Below, piece after piece: positions 54,577 through 64,000 of a DNA stretch of 64,000 nucleotides. The stretch's first letter is position 1. Each line of letters opens with the position of its first letter. A program made the position numbers and the translations under genes. The DNA lies in NCBI RefSeq assembly GCF_947179515.1, contig NC_067473.1, forward strand, positions 81,895,069-81,959,068. Reading direction: 5' to 3'. Under the pieces are notes generated by a model that ran no database searches, was not told where the DNA came from, and saw only the letters and a program-made list of their open reading frames with translations. Source of the stretch: Apodemus sylvaticus. Its lineage: Eukaryota > Chordata > Mammalia > Rodentia > Muridae.

Positions 54577-54764
54577 AAGAAACAAAAACCCAGCCGGGCG
54601 GTGGTCCCAACACTCTGGGAGGCAGAGGCAGGTGGATTTCTGAGTTCGAGGCCAGCCTGGTCTACAGAGTGAGTTCCAGGACAGCCAGGGCTATATAGAG
54701 AAACCCTGTCTCAAAAAAGCCAAAAAGAGGAAAAAAAAAAAAAAAGAAAAAGAAACAAAAACCC
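54577..54764 (+). mobile_element. Young B1 with A-box region deletion
   Basis: The SINE runs from 54592 to 54749 with a perfect 15-bp TSD AAGAAACAAAAACCC (54577-54591 and 54750-54764). The start GCCGGGCGGTGG jumps directly to TCCCAACACTC, missing about 16 bp normally holding 'tggcgcacgccttta'. The B box (GAGTTCGAGGCC) is intact. Confidence 0.9.
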
Positions 54765-54769
54765 TAGAT

Positions 54770-55330
54770 GTTTTCAGTGGAGCCCAAAGCAGCAAATGAG
54801 ACAGTCCTTGCTTAGCTGGGCTTGGCGGTAGGAAGGCTTGTAGGAAGCCTTCCTTGTAGGAAGGCTGAGGCAGGGAGATTCCAAGCCTGAGGTCATGCTT
54901 GGTAACAAACTGGAATCATTTTCAGGATAAAGGTAATTGCCTGGCATGCGTGAGGCCCATGGCTACATCTCTAGGGATCTTTGATCAGTGAGTACTTCAT
55001 CCCCCTCCGGTCCTCTCTGTACCACCACTTTCTACATCTGGATGCACAATGTATATACAATGGAGCACATCTGTTTTTGCCTCAGACAATGAGTGGTGTT
55101 TAAAACTAATTAAAATGAAGGAAATTAGTTTTATATTTATATCTGCCATTTTCATTGTGGATTTTTGGATAGATCAAAGTATTGTCCCATGTTTCTTCTG
55201 TTTGAAGACTCTCCCTTGTCTCTCTGGAAGGGCAGGTCTGCCGGCAAGTGTTGTTTTTGTGTTTATTGGGAGTGTTCATTTCTGTGTGCTAGAAAGGGTT
55301 TCTCCTTCAGTTTTGACATTTAGAATTTTA
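54770..55330. other. Intronic stretch, nothing recognised
   Basis: Contains a local repeat 'gtaggaaggcttgtaggaag' at 54830-54865. No gene. Confidence 0.5.
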
Positions 55331-55331
55331 T

Positions 55332-55936
55332 TGTCTTAGTTGGTGTCTTAGTCAGGGTTTCTATTCCTGCACAAACATCATGACCAAGAAGCAAGTTGGG
55401 GAGGAAAGGGTTTACTGAGCTTACACTTCCATGTTGCAGTTCATCACTAAAGGAAGTCAGGACTGGAACTCAAGCAGGTCAGGAAGCTGGAGCTGATGCA
55501 GAGGCCATGGAGGGATGTTCCTTACTGGCTTGTTTGCCCGGCCTTGATGAGCCTACTTTCTTATAGAACCCAAGACCACCAGCCCAGGGATGGCACCACC
55601 CACAAGGGGCCCTCCCCACTTGATCACTAATTGAGAAAATGCCTTACAGCTGGATATCATGGAGGCATTTCCTCAAGGGAGGCTCCTTTCTCTGTGATAA
55701 CTCCAGCTTGTATTGACACACAAAACCAGCCAGTACAGTTGGGTTGTTACTTCTCTGATAAAATACCATGACCAAAAGCAAGTTGGTGAGGAAAACTGTT
55801 CAAGATATACTTCCACATTGCCATGCACCACTGAAGGAAGTCAGGGCAGGAACTCAAGGCAGGAACTGAAGCAGAGGCCATGGAGGAGTGCTTCTGCTTC
55901 CTGGCTTGCTGCTCCTCATGGCTTGCTCAGCCTGCT
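55332..55936 (-). mobile_element. MaLR-like LTR split by another LTR
   Basis: The outer LTR starts 55332 (TGTCTTAGTTGG) and resumes at 55738; the inner one is 55344-55737. The outer copy is cut at 55936 by a poly-T and an L1, and I did not find its other end. Confidence 0.75.
55344..55737 (-). mobile_element. MaLR-like solo LTR with 5-bp TSD
   Basis: 394 bp, TG..CA (TGTCTTAGTC ... CCAGTACA), flanked by GTTGG at 55339-55343 and 55738-55742 inside a related LTR. Confidence 0.85.
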
Positions 55937-57957
55937 TTTTTTTTTTTTTTTTAAAGTAAAGTTTCTTTTATGAATGTGGGTGCCCTTGCATTTGGAGCAT
56001 AAATGCTCAGAATTGAGACTTCTTCTTGGTAGAGCTTTCCTTTGATGAGTATGAAGTGTCCTTCCTTATCCTTTTTGATAACTTTTGGTTGAAAGTCAAT
56101 TTTATTCAATATTAGAATGGCTACTCCAGCTTGTTTCTTGGGACCATTTGCTTAGAAAAATTGTTTTCCTGCCCTTTACTCTGAGGTAGTGTCTATCTTT
56201 GACACTGAGGTCAAAGATACATTTCCTGTATGCGGCAAAATGGAGGGTCCTGTTTACGTATCCAGTCTGTTATTCTGTTTTTTTATTGGGGGAATTGAGT
56301 CCATTGATGTTAAGAGATATTAAGGAATAGTGATTGATGCTTCCTGTTATTTTCAATGTTATTTTTATGTTTGTGTGGCTATCTTCTTTTGGGTTTGTTG
56401 AAAGAAAATTACTTTCTTGCTTTTTCTAGGGTATAGTTTCACTCCTTGTGTTGGCGTTTTCCATTTATTATCCTTTCTAGGGCTGGATTTGTGGAAAGAT
56501 ATTGTGTAAATTTGGTTTTGTCATGGAATATCTTGGTTTCTCCATCTATTGTAATTGAGAGTTTTGCTGGGTATAGTAGTCTGGGCTGGCATTTGTGTTC
56601 TCTTAGGGTTTGTATGAGATCTGCCCGGGATCTTCTAGCTTTCATCTAGTCTCTGGTGAGAAGTCTGGTGTAATTCTGATGGGTCTGCCTTTATATATTA
56701 CTTGAACTTTCCCCCTTACTGCTTTTAATATTCTTTCTTTGTTTAGTGCATTTGGTGTTTTGATTATTATGTGATGGGAGGACTTTCTGTTCTGGTCCAG
56801 TCTGTTTGGAGTTCTGTAGGCTTTTTGTATGTTCATGGACATCTCTTTCTTTAGGCTAGGTAAGTTTTCTATAATTTTGTTGAAGATATTTACTGGTCCT
56901 TTAAGTTGGGAGTCTTCAATCTCTTTTAAACCTATTATTTTTAGGTTTTCTCTTCTCATTGTATCCTGCATTTCTTTGATGTTTTGGGTTAGGAGCATTT
57001 TGCATTTTCTTTGACTGTTGTGTCTATGTTTTCTGTGATATCTTCTGCACCTGAGATTATTTCTTCTATCTTTTGTATTGTATTGCTTGCATCTATGACT
57101 CCTGATCTCTTTCCATGGTTTTTTGTCTCCAGGGTTATCTCGCTTTGTGATTTCTTTATCATTTCTATTTCCATGTTTAGATACTGGATGGTTTTGTTCA
57201 ATTATTCCTTCACTTGTTTGTTTGTGTTTTCCTTCAATTCTTTAAGGATTTTTTGTGTTTCCTCTTTAAAGGGTTCAAGCTGTTTACCTGTGCGCTCCTG
57301 TTTTTCTTTAAGGGAGTTATTCATGTCCTTATTAAAGTCCTCTATCATCATGAGATGTGATTTTAAATCAGAGTCTCGCCTATCTGGTGTGTGTGTGGGT
57401 ATCCAGGCCTTACTGTGGTGGGAGAACTGGGTTCTGATGATGCCAAGTAACCTTGCTTTCTGTTGCTTATGTTCTTGCCCTTGCCTCTTGCCATCTGGTT
57501 ATCTCTGGTGTTAGCTGGTCTTGCTGTCTCTGACTGTGGCTTGTCCTTCCTGAAAGCGCATGTGCTAGTACTCCTGGGAGACCAGTTCTATCCAGGAGGA
57601 ATTTTGGTATGGAGATCTGTGGCACAGGTTCAGCTCTGGGGGTGGGGGGTGGGGGGTGGGGGTGGGGTGGGGGGGGAGGGATGGGGGTGGGGTAGGGTGG
57701 GGTAGGGTGGGGGTGGGTGGGGGATGTGGGGTGGGGGTGGGGGTGGGGGTGCAGATAGAAACCAGATGGATCCTGCCCCTGGCTGTTGCTTGGTTCTTGT
57801 GTCCTGATGGCTCTGGGTGGGTCCCTTTTGGGCCAGGAATTGGAACAGAGGTGGTGGTCTTACCTGTTCTCACAGGCTTGTCCCCACTCCTGGAGGCCAG
57901 CTCTCTCCCGGTGGTATTTGGGTCTGGAGTGCTGTGGCTCAGGGTCAGCTAGAGGAA
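55937..57957 (-). mobile_element. L1 5' portion ending in poly-A, 3' part absent
   Basis: In its own direction: 5' UTR (57957-57495), a decayed ORF1 (ATG near 57494, with stops and shifts), the ORF1-ORF2 spacer, then ORF2 only to about residue 130 of the endonuclease, followed directly by about 15 A (T run at 55937-55951). The reverse transcriptase, the rest of ORF2 and the 3' UTR are missing. Diverged, not functional. Confidence 0.8.
57636..57750. repeat. G-rich (GGGGT)-type tract
   Basis: About 115 bp with nearly continuous G3-G9 runs on the + strand, inside the L1 5' UTR remnant. It has many runs suitable for G-quadruplexes. Confidence 0.95.
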
Positions 57958-57959
57958 TC

Positions 57960-58603
57960 CATTTCTTTCTTTTATTTTTTTTTATTTTTGAGATTTTTTT
58001 AAATTTTTAATTCGATATATTTTTTATGTACATTTTAAATAATTTCCCCTTTTCTAGACCCCCCACTCCCGAAAGTCCCATGAGCTCCCTTCCCTCCCCC
58101 TATTTTCCCACCCAACCCTTCCCACTTCCCTGTTCTGGTTTTGCCCTATACTGCTTCACTGAGTCTTTCCAGAACCAGGGGCCACCCCTCCATTCTTCTT
58201 GTACCTCATTTGATGTGTGGATTATGTTTTGGGTATTCCAGTTTTCTAGGTTAATATCCACTTATTAGTGAGTGCATACCATGATTCACCTTTTGAGTCT
58301 GAATTACCTCACTTAGTATGATGTTCTCCAGCTCCATCCATTTGCCTAAGAATTTCATGAATTCATTGTTTCTAATGGCTGAATAGTACTCCATTGTGTA
58401 TATATACCACATTTTTTGGATCCACTCTTCTGTTGAGGGATACCTGGGTTCTTTCCAGCTTCTGGCAATTATAAATAGGGCTGCTATGAGCATAGTGGAA
58501 CATGTATCCTTATTACATACTGAGGAATCTTCTGGGTATATGCCCAGGAGTGGTATAGCAGGATCTTCTGAAAGTGAAGTGCCCAGTTTTCGGAGGAACC
58601 GCC
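57960..58603 (-). mobile_element. Young L1 3' end, 5'-truncated
   Basis: T-rich tail, 3' UTR and the ORF2 C-terminal region in reverse, nearly matching the L1 at 5281. Truncated at 'ggaggaaccgcca'. It abuts the previous L1. Confidence 0.88.
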
Positions 58604-59025
58604 AATTTCTAAAGCCACGTCCTGCCTGGATGCTGTTGCTGCTCCCACATGTGCAGAACATTTGCCCGGCATGGAGGTTCGAGGTTGACATATGCAGGAG
58701 GTGTACACACTTCTTTGTGCTCCAGTGTGGCCTAGGCTAGAAATCCTGATCTGTTCACTGACCTTGAATTAAAATGGCATATGAATTTAGAAAGAGCTGG
58801 GACAGAGGGCAGATCTGAGGAAGCTGGTGCCATTGTTTGACCAAATTGATCCTTATGAAAACATGATGTTTCAAAAGGAAGGGTGGCACAGAATCATGAA
58901 TGCTAGCAGTTACTAACTCCCTTCCTCTCTCAGATTTTAAAAAATTGATCTTTCCATAGTACCTATATATGTATAAATGGAAAATGGTATCACTTGAGAC
59001 TGTAGATGTGTTACCTGTAGTGTAT
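58604..59025. other. Intronic stretch, nothing recognised
   Basis: No exon-like frame. Confidence 0.5.
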
Positions 59026-59195
59026 ATGTGTGTGTGTGTGTGTGTGTCCTGCCAGCTCATATGCTTGCCATAGCACATAAAGAGGTCATAGGATGTCCTG
59101 TGGCAGTTGGTTCTCTCTGTCCACCATGTGAGCTCCAGTGTCCCAGGTTCTCAGGCATGACAGCAGGTACCTTCACCATCTGAGCCACCCCATTG
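59026..59195 (-). mobile_element. (TG)n followed by a B3 SINE
   Basis: (TG)n at 59026-59047, then a B3 in reverse ('aaagaggtcataggatgtcc', 'caccatgtgagctccagtgt'). Confidence 0.6.
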
Positions 59196-59499
59196 GCCTA
59201 CCCCTCCCTCTGAGAGCTCACACCGAGAGCATTCTTCAATATGGACTAGTGGGAATCCATAAGATGGCCACAGGAAAATTGATTGTACTTCTAACTAAAA
59301 CAAAGGCAGGGCCATCCCCTTGAGTTGTTTCCATTGCTTCTTATTGTAAACCAAGATCTGCAGCAAGGTCTCTTTTGCTCATTTTTCTCTGTTTTGCACT
59401 CATTTCCCCTTTCCCACCTTGATTTTTTTCTTCAGTCTTCAGGACTGTGTATTAAATCTGGAGCCTTGCAATGCTAGATTCCACCACTGAGCAGTGTCT

Positions 59500-59632
59500 C
59501 CAGACCTCTTTCCCTTTAAATTTCAAGGCAGTCTCACAAGGCTGCCCAGGCTACCTTTGAACTTGTGATCCTTTTTCCTTAGCTTCCTTTGTAGCTGATA
59601 CTGCTGCACATGGGCTATCAGACCTGGATGTG
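59500..59632 (-). mobile_element. B1 SINE, old
   Basis: 'ggctgcccaggctacctttg' and 'gctgatactgctgcacatgg'. Confidence 0.55.
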
Positions 59633-59879
59633 ATGTCATTTTTCAAACATACAGTGTTTGAAACTATGGGTTTCTCTGCCAGTTTATAAAGTAGTTATAG
59701 ACAAAGTCCTTGTCTTGGCCTTTATTTATATATCTCTCAGAGCACATAATCAGTACATCTCCTGGAAGATAAATCATTGTTGCTTAATTTAATGTTGAAA
59801 AACAATGTTGTAAGTCCCAGCCATGATTTGTTATTTATGGCCTTACGTGTCAGCATTTAATTATGTGTACCCCCTCTCT

Positions 59880-59992
59880 ATTGCATGGGCCTCAATGTGC
59901 CTAGGAAATCAGAGGACAATTTCAGGACTTTCTACTTCCACTGTGGGCTCAGGGGGATCGAATTCAAGGTTTCAGGCTTGTGTGGCAAACTT
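59880..59992 (-). mobile_element. B3 SINE fragment
   Basis: 'tcagaggacaatttcaggac' and 'tcagggggatcgaattcaag'. Confidence 0.5.
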
Positions 59993-59994
59993 TT

Positions 59995-60470
59995 TTTTTT
60001 TTTTTTACCAACTTTTTATTGGATCTTTGTTAATTTCACATCATGCACCCTGAGTCCACTCACACCCCCCCACACCAATACACTCTCTCCACCCTTGCAA
60101 CGTTATTCCCAACACAGAAAATAAATCTCATGGTGGAAGCCGTAGTGCGTTCCAGTGTGTCCCCCAGTATACCCTTTTGTCCATTCTTGCAAATGCTCAC
60201 TGCAGTGAGTCATTGGTCTGGTATGAGGCCTCTGGCTTCTGCTACTCTATCAATCCTGGAACCTTATTAGGATTCCTCTTGGATAGGGATCTTCTGTTGT
60301 TACCCTGTGTCATGGAGAGCCTATAGTTTTGGAGCTGTAGGACAGGGCCCCTTTATGCACTCCAGTGGCTCATCCATATGGGGGGAGGTGTTGGAGAGAG
60401 ATAATTCAAAGCCCTGGATCTGGGCCTGAGATGATCAGCCCAGTGGCAAGCAATTTTAAGCGGATTTGTT
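59995..60470 (-). mobile_element. L1 (Lx-type) 3' UTR, minus strand
   Basis: T run, then 'tttttattggatctttgtta', 'cagtgagtcattggtctggt' and 'ggcctctggcttctgctact'. Ends 180 bp before exon 2. Confidence 0.7.
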
Positions 60471-60650
60471 GGCAATATTCACATTAATCTAAGAACTTCA
60501 ACCCTGAAGATACTGTCCAGTGATGACAAATGCCAGGTCAGTAACTCCTTGGCAGGCCTTTTGTTTGCTGCTATGACTGTCATGAAACTGTTTTCACTAT
60601 GGCAATAACTATGCTTTTATTTTTCTCTCTCCTTCCTCCTGGATCGTCAG

Positions 60651-60796
60651 CTATGACAGGGACTCTACCTTCAATGTGTTTGTGGGAAAGGGCCAGCTGA
60701 TCGCAGGGATGGACCAGGCTCTGGTTGGAATGTGTGTAAACGAGAGGCGTTTTGTGACGATCCCCCCAAACCTTGCCTATGGAAGTGAAGGAGTTT
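60651..60796 (+). CDS. Fkbp9: Fkbp9 exon 2: middle of FKBP domain 1
   Basis: 146 nt encoding residues 74-122 and one base of 123. The acceptor is 'ggatcgtcag' and the donor GTAAGT at 60797. It carries YDRDSTFNVFVGKGQLIAGMD and CVNERRFVTIPPNLAYGSEG, the core of an FKBP fold. The Leu-Ile-Ala-Gly-Met-Asp stretch and Leu-Ala-Tyr-Gly correspond to ligand-pocket positions in FKBP12. Same length as exon 4, which plays the same role in domain 2. Confidence 0.95.
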
Positions 60797-61568
60797 GTAA
60801 GTCTTCATTCTGTTATTTATAAACACATTTGCAGGCCCTCCAGCCAATCTGAGTGGAGAATTTGGGATCTTTAATAGGAGAAAAAGAAAGGCCCAACATC
60901 CATGGTTAGCATTTCCAGTACAAGTTTATCTCTTAGAGATAGAAGAAAGTGCCAACACAGGAGTATCTATGGAACTCTTGGGAAGAGGAGAGTTCTTCTT
61001 TCTCTTTAATTTTATTTGGAAGAAGAATCAGCCTTTTGTAATTGTACATCTGTGATGGGTTTGAATTCTTTTGGCTTCTGTTCTCATGGTTGATAGTCAA
61101 TTAATTTCTTACTTGTGGGCTGTGAGCAAATGTTTATTTAACCCACTTAGGTACTTGGGTCATTGATAGTAGAACAAAAATCCCACTAAATCCAGCCTGT
61201 AAACTAATGATTTCATTGGAGTGACTTACAGGAGCTTGGTTGAGGGGCAAGCAGCTATATCACTAAAAAAGTCCACGGTAGTACGGGTGGTGCCAGATAA
61301 AAACTCTGTCTCTGGAGGTCTCCATACAGCTTGGAGGCAGCTCCTTAGGGCACAATTCCTCTGATTAGCCACTGTTTATGCTTTTCCAACTTTGGGGAGA
61401 AACCTAGTAAATCTTTGTCAGTTAGCTTCTCCAGTCTGCTGTACCCACTTCCTCCTGTGGGGAGCAGTTCAACAAGGAGAAAATAACTATTCAACAGCTG
61501 CTTTCTAGGGAACCTCGGAGTCACCAGAAGATGGCAGTCTCTCAGTGTGAACGCACTTTAATTTCCAG
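60797..61568 (+). other. Fkbp9: Fkbp9 intron 2
   Basis: 772 bp, GT..AG, no clear repeat or gene inside. Confidence 0.9.
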
Positions 61569-61758
61569 CTGGTGTGATCCCTCCGAATTCAGTTCTTCAT
61601 TTTGACGTACTCTTGGTGGACATTTGGAATTCTGAAGACCAGGTTCAGATTCAGACGTATTTCAAGCCCCCCAGTTGCCCTCGGACTATCCAAGTGTCTG
61701 ATTTTGTGAGGTACCACTACAATGGAACGTTCCTGGATGGGACACTGTTCGATTCCAG
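61569..61758 (+). CDS. Fkbp9: Fkbp9 exon 3: end of FKBP domain 1, start of domain 2
   Basis: 190 nt encoding residues 123-185 and two bases of 186. The acceptor 'tttccag' and donor CAG/GTAAGT are canonical. It completes domain 1 (GVIPPNSVLHFDVLLVDIW), gives a short linker, and starts domain 2 (about 166 on) with CPRTIQVSDFVRYHYNGT. Asn174 in YHYNGT is a predicted N-glycosylation sequon. The end FDS/AG phase matches exon 1, as expected for a duplicated domain. Confidence 0.95.
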
Positions 61759-62357
61759 GTAAGTGCCACTGTTGGTGTTAGTGTGTGAAATGCCCTTGGT
61801 TCCTTCTGTCATGTCTTCTTTCTGTGCTCATTAGGAAACCAGAAAATGTATTCTACCAAACTACACTTAGTACCAAATCCCTCCTCATATAATTTTGGTT
61901 AGTGTTTGATACCCTGTGGTGCTAGGGTCAGACTGTAACACCTTAGAAGACATTAAAACTTTCATTTAAATGATTAAACCATAGTTGGAGATCTGCACTT
62001 AAGTGAAGGCCCAGGTTGCCATGGAAGCTCACGGGTGTTTGAATCATTTACATGATTTGTCTATGGAAAGGGACAGGGAGAACTATAGAGAGGCCTGAGG
62101 CTAGGATAAAAACTAGGGAGCCCTCTGAGATTTTCTATAATGTCAGAGTGCTCAGTGAGCAGGAGAGCGGCTGACTGCTGGTATCCATAGAAACTTCTCA
62201 CTTCTTCCTAACGTGAAGGGAGCAAAAATGGGATCTGTGCCTGTTTCTACAGATGACTGTGGGCTTTGTGTTTACCTGAGAGTTGGGAAACAAAATTCCT
62301 AAGGGGTGAGTTAGGAACAGTGTGGAACTTGCTCACTACCTCTTTGATGTGTTTCAG
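61759..62357 (+). other. Fkbp9: Fkbp9 intron 3
   Basis: 599 bp, GT..AG, nothing else recognised. Confidence 0.9.
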
Positions 62358-62503
62358 CCATAATCGCATGAAAACCTATGACACATACGTGGGGATTGGA
62401 TGGCTGATTCCTGGAATGGACAAAGGGCTGCTGGGCATGTGTGTTGGGGAGAAGCGGATCATCACCATCCCCCCTTTTCTGGCCTATGGGGAGGAGGGAG
62501 ATG
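62358..62503 (+). CDS. Fkbp9: Fkbp9 exon 4: middle of FKBP domain 2
   Basis: 146 nt encoding residues 186-234 and one base of 235. Acceptor 'tgtttcag', donor GTAAGT at 62504. Carries HNRMKTYDTYVGIGWLIPGMD and CVGEKRIITIPPFLAYGEEGD, the domain 2 core. The reading frame remains open into the donor, so the gene continues past the window. Domains 3 and 4, the EF hands and the ER retention signal are not here. Confidence 0.95.
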
Positions 62504-62544
62504 GTAAGTCCTTCTCTTCCTCAGAGCTTCACTCCTTCATCCTT

Positions 62545-62765
62545 GTATGTTTATTTTCATTGATGAGTATGCGTGTGTGCCTGCCTCTCTGTACATGTAC
62601 ATGAGTGCATTGTGCATAGAGGCCAGGAGAAGGGTTCAGATCTCCTGGAGCTGGAGAGACAGGCTGTTGAGAGCTGCTGTATGTGGGTACTGGGAACCCA
62701 CGCTGAGTCTTCAGCCAGAGCAGCTCGTGCCCTTAACTCCTGGGCCAGCTCTGAGGCACCTTTCT
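62545..62765 (-). mobile_element. B3 SINE
   Basis: 'gtgcatagaggccaggagaa', 'gctgtatgtgggtactggga'; the head is partly degraded. Confidence 0.7.
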
Positions 62766-63404
62766 AGCCTCATTGTCCTTTGTAGTGATCAGTTCATTTG
62801 TGTCCATTGAAATATACCATGCCTTTTGCTCTAGGCCAACACTACAACTATGGTAGCCACTGGCTATTACATGTGGTTGTTTACAGTGAGGCAAAAATGA
62901 ATTAATATTAAAATTTAATTCTGGTCACAGCCTCACATTTCTGGTATGCGAGAGCCACACCTTGCTAAGGGCCCTGAACTACTCCACAGATACCTTTTGT
63001 TTCCGTAGTTACAGAGAGGTTTGTTGGACAGTGCTAGGTGGGATGATCTTCTGTCTAGAACTTGCATTTGCTCATGGACATCGGTATCATGGGAAGTGAT
63101 GATGTTTCCCTCCATGTCTTGCCATCTGCAGCCCTGGGCACCAACTTCTCTCAGTTTCTTATCTGTAAGCAAGATTTGATCTAGACAGTTTATGAACGTC
63201 AAAGTAAAGGTTTAGCCAACTGATGTCTAAATTAACATATTTCCCAGCTTTCTCCCTTTGTTTGCTGTGTGTGTGTGTGTTCTACTTGGACAAACTCAAG
63301 GCATACCATTGGCTGTGACTATTGTGGAGTTTATCAACTCCTGCCTGCCATGGTTCCTGCCTGACTTCATGGTTCATGAAACCCCAGGTTCGATCCCCAG
63401 CACA

Positions 63405-63451
63405 CAGGTGGGGGGGGGGAGGTAGGGGGTGGCTGTGGGGTGGGGTGGGGT
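63405..63451. repeat. G-rich low-complexity tract
   Basis: Repeated GGGGT/GGGTG runs in intron 4. Confidence 0.85.
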
Positions 63452-63737
63452 GAGAACTTCTAATTTCAGTACCTGGGAGATGAGAGCAGGAAGTTCAGGA
63501 TTTCAAGGTCATCTTCAGCTATACAGTAAGTTAGAACCTAGCCAGAACACATAAGACCTTGTCTCGAAAGCAAAAATAATTAGTGTCCTTTGAAGAGAAG
63601 TAGAGTGTTGACTGATAAATAAGGTTTATTAGTTATTCATATTAAGTTTCATTCATTCAGTTGTACTGATGGTTAGACACAACAGAGACCTTTAGGTATT
63701 TAAGTAGTAGGTTTACATGGAGTAAAGAATAGAAATG

Positions 63738-63812
63738 AGAGCAGGGTGTGGTGGCATACACCTGTGATAGCAGTTGGCAGACTGAGTCATAGGATCGTGA
63801 GTTCAAGGCTAG
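63738..63812 (+). mobile_element. B1 SINE, partial
   Basis: 'gggtgtggtggcatacacct' and 'gtgagttcaaggctagcctg'; the middle is diverged and the 3' half is missing. Confidence 0.6.
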
Positions 63813-64000
63813 CCTGGTAAAAAAGAACCTATTTTAAAGAATCAGGGTAAAAAAGAATAAAAATGAAAACATGGTGCTATTGAGGAAGCTGAATGGTATA
63901 CTACTTAACAATAACCAATGTAATATCTCCCATACTGTTTTCTGCCTTTGTGGTCTGTAGGGCAGAGGAGAGGGGAGGCTGAGGGGATGAGCCTTTCCAT

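Larger units (their letters stand above)
36344..60650 (+). other. Fkbp9: Fkbp9 intron 1, about 24.3 kb
   Basis: Bounded by GT at 36344 and AG at 60649-60650, with a pyrimidine tract before the acceptor. Joining exons 1 and 2 keeps the frame (FDS-SYDRDS). It is filled with the SINEs, LTRs and L1 pieces listed separately. The first 1.2 kb (36344-37540) is repeat-poor with no gene. Confidence 0.9.
62504..64000 (+). other. Fkbp9: Start of Fkbp9 intron 4
   Basis: It begins GTAAGT and runs to the window edge. No further exon with splice sites was recognised. The repeats in it are listed separately. Confidence 0.85.

Noticed and set aside
57565..57873. A proline/threonine-rich antisense ORF.
   Set aside because: Low-complexity translation of the G-rich tract.

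Overview
This is a stretch of rodent nuclear DNA. It is sparse in coding sequence, full of B1, B2 and B3 SINEs, rodent MaLR-type LTRs and L1 LINEs, and carries a split gene with GT..AG introns. The only cellular gene I can support is Fkbp9 (FK506-binding protein 9, an ER peptidyl-prolyl isomerase) on the + strand. Its promoter and first exon lie near 36.1 kb, and exons 2-4 lie at 60.65-62.5 kb. The remaining exons are beyond the right edge. Murine SINEs are present and I saw no rat-type ID elements, which points to a murine rodent. The young intact L1 proteins here differ from the house-mouse active L1s as I remember them, so I would not assume Mus musculus.

Layout. 1-4.4 kb: a MaLR-like element carrying nested insertions (LTR within LTR, then a twin-primed L1). 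5.3-11.9 kb: a full-length minus-strand L1 with both ORFs open and an 18-bp target-site duplication (TSD). 12.3-20.3 kb: an ERV-type solo LTR, old L1 3' ends, MaLR LTRs, SINEs and a B2 nested in a B1. 20.9-27.7 kb: an old twin-primed L1 with its own TSD, into which a young plus-strand L1 has inserted. The young L1 has open ORF2 and an ORF1 whose start is replaced by a chimeric in-frame leader. 27.9-35 kb: MaLR LTRs, an L1 3' end, SINEs, CA repeats and a 22-copy 30-bp minisatellite that looks derived from the B2 head.

35.8-62.5 kb: Fkbp9 CpG-rich promoter, exon 1, a 24.3-kb intron 1 packed with SINEs, LTRs and L1 fragments, then exons 2, 3 and 4. The four exons encode residues 1-235: the signal peptide, the first FKBP domain and most of the second. 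62.5-64 kb is intron 4.

No novel multi-gene system is visible. The most unusual object is the young L1 at 21.6-27.0 kb, whose 5' end is a 99-bp inverted copy of its own endonuclease region and which gives a 454-codon chimeric ORF1. Repeat family names come from remembered consensus sequences and need a RepeatMasker run; TSDs, splice sites and ORFs were read directly.
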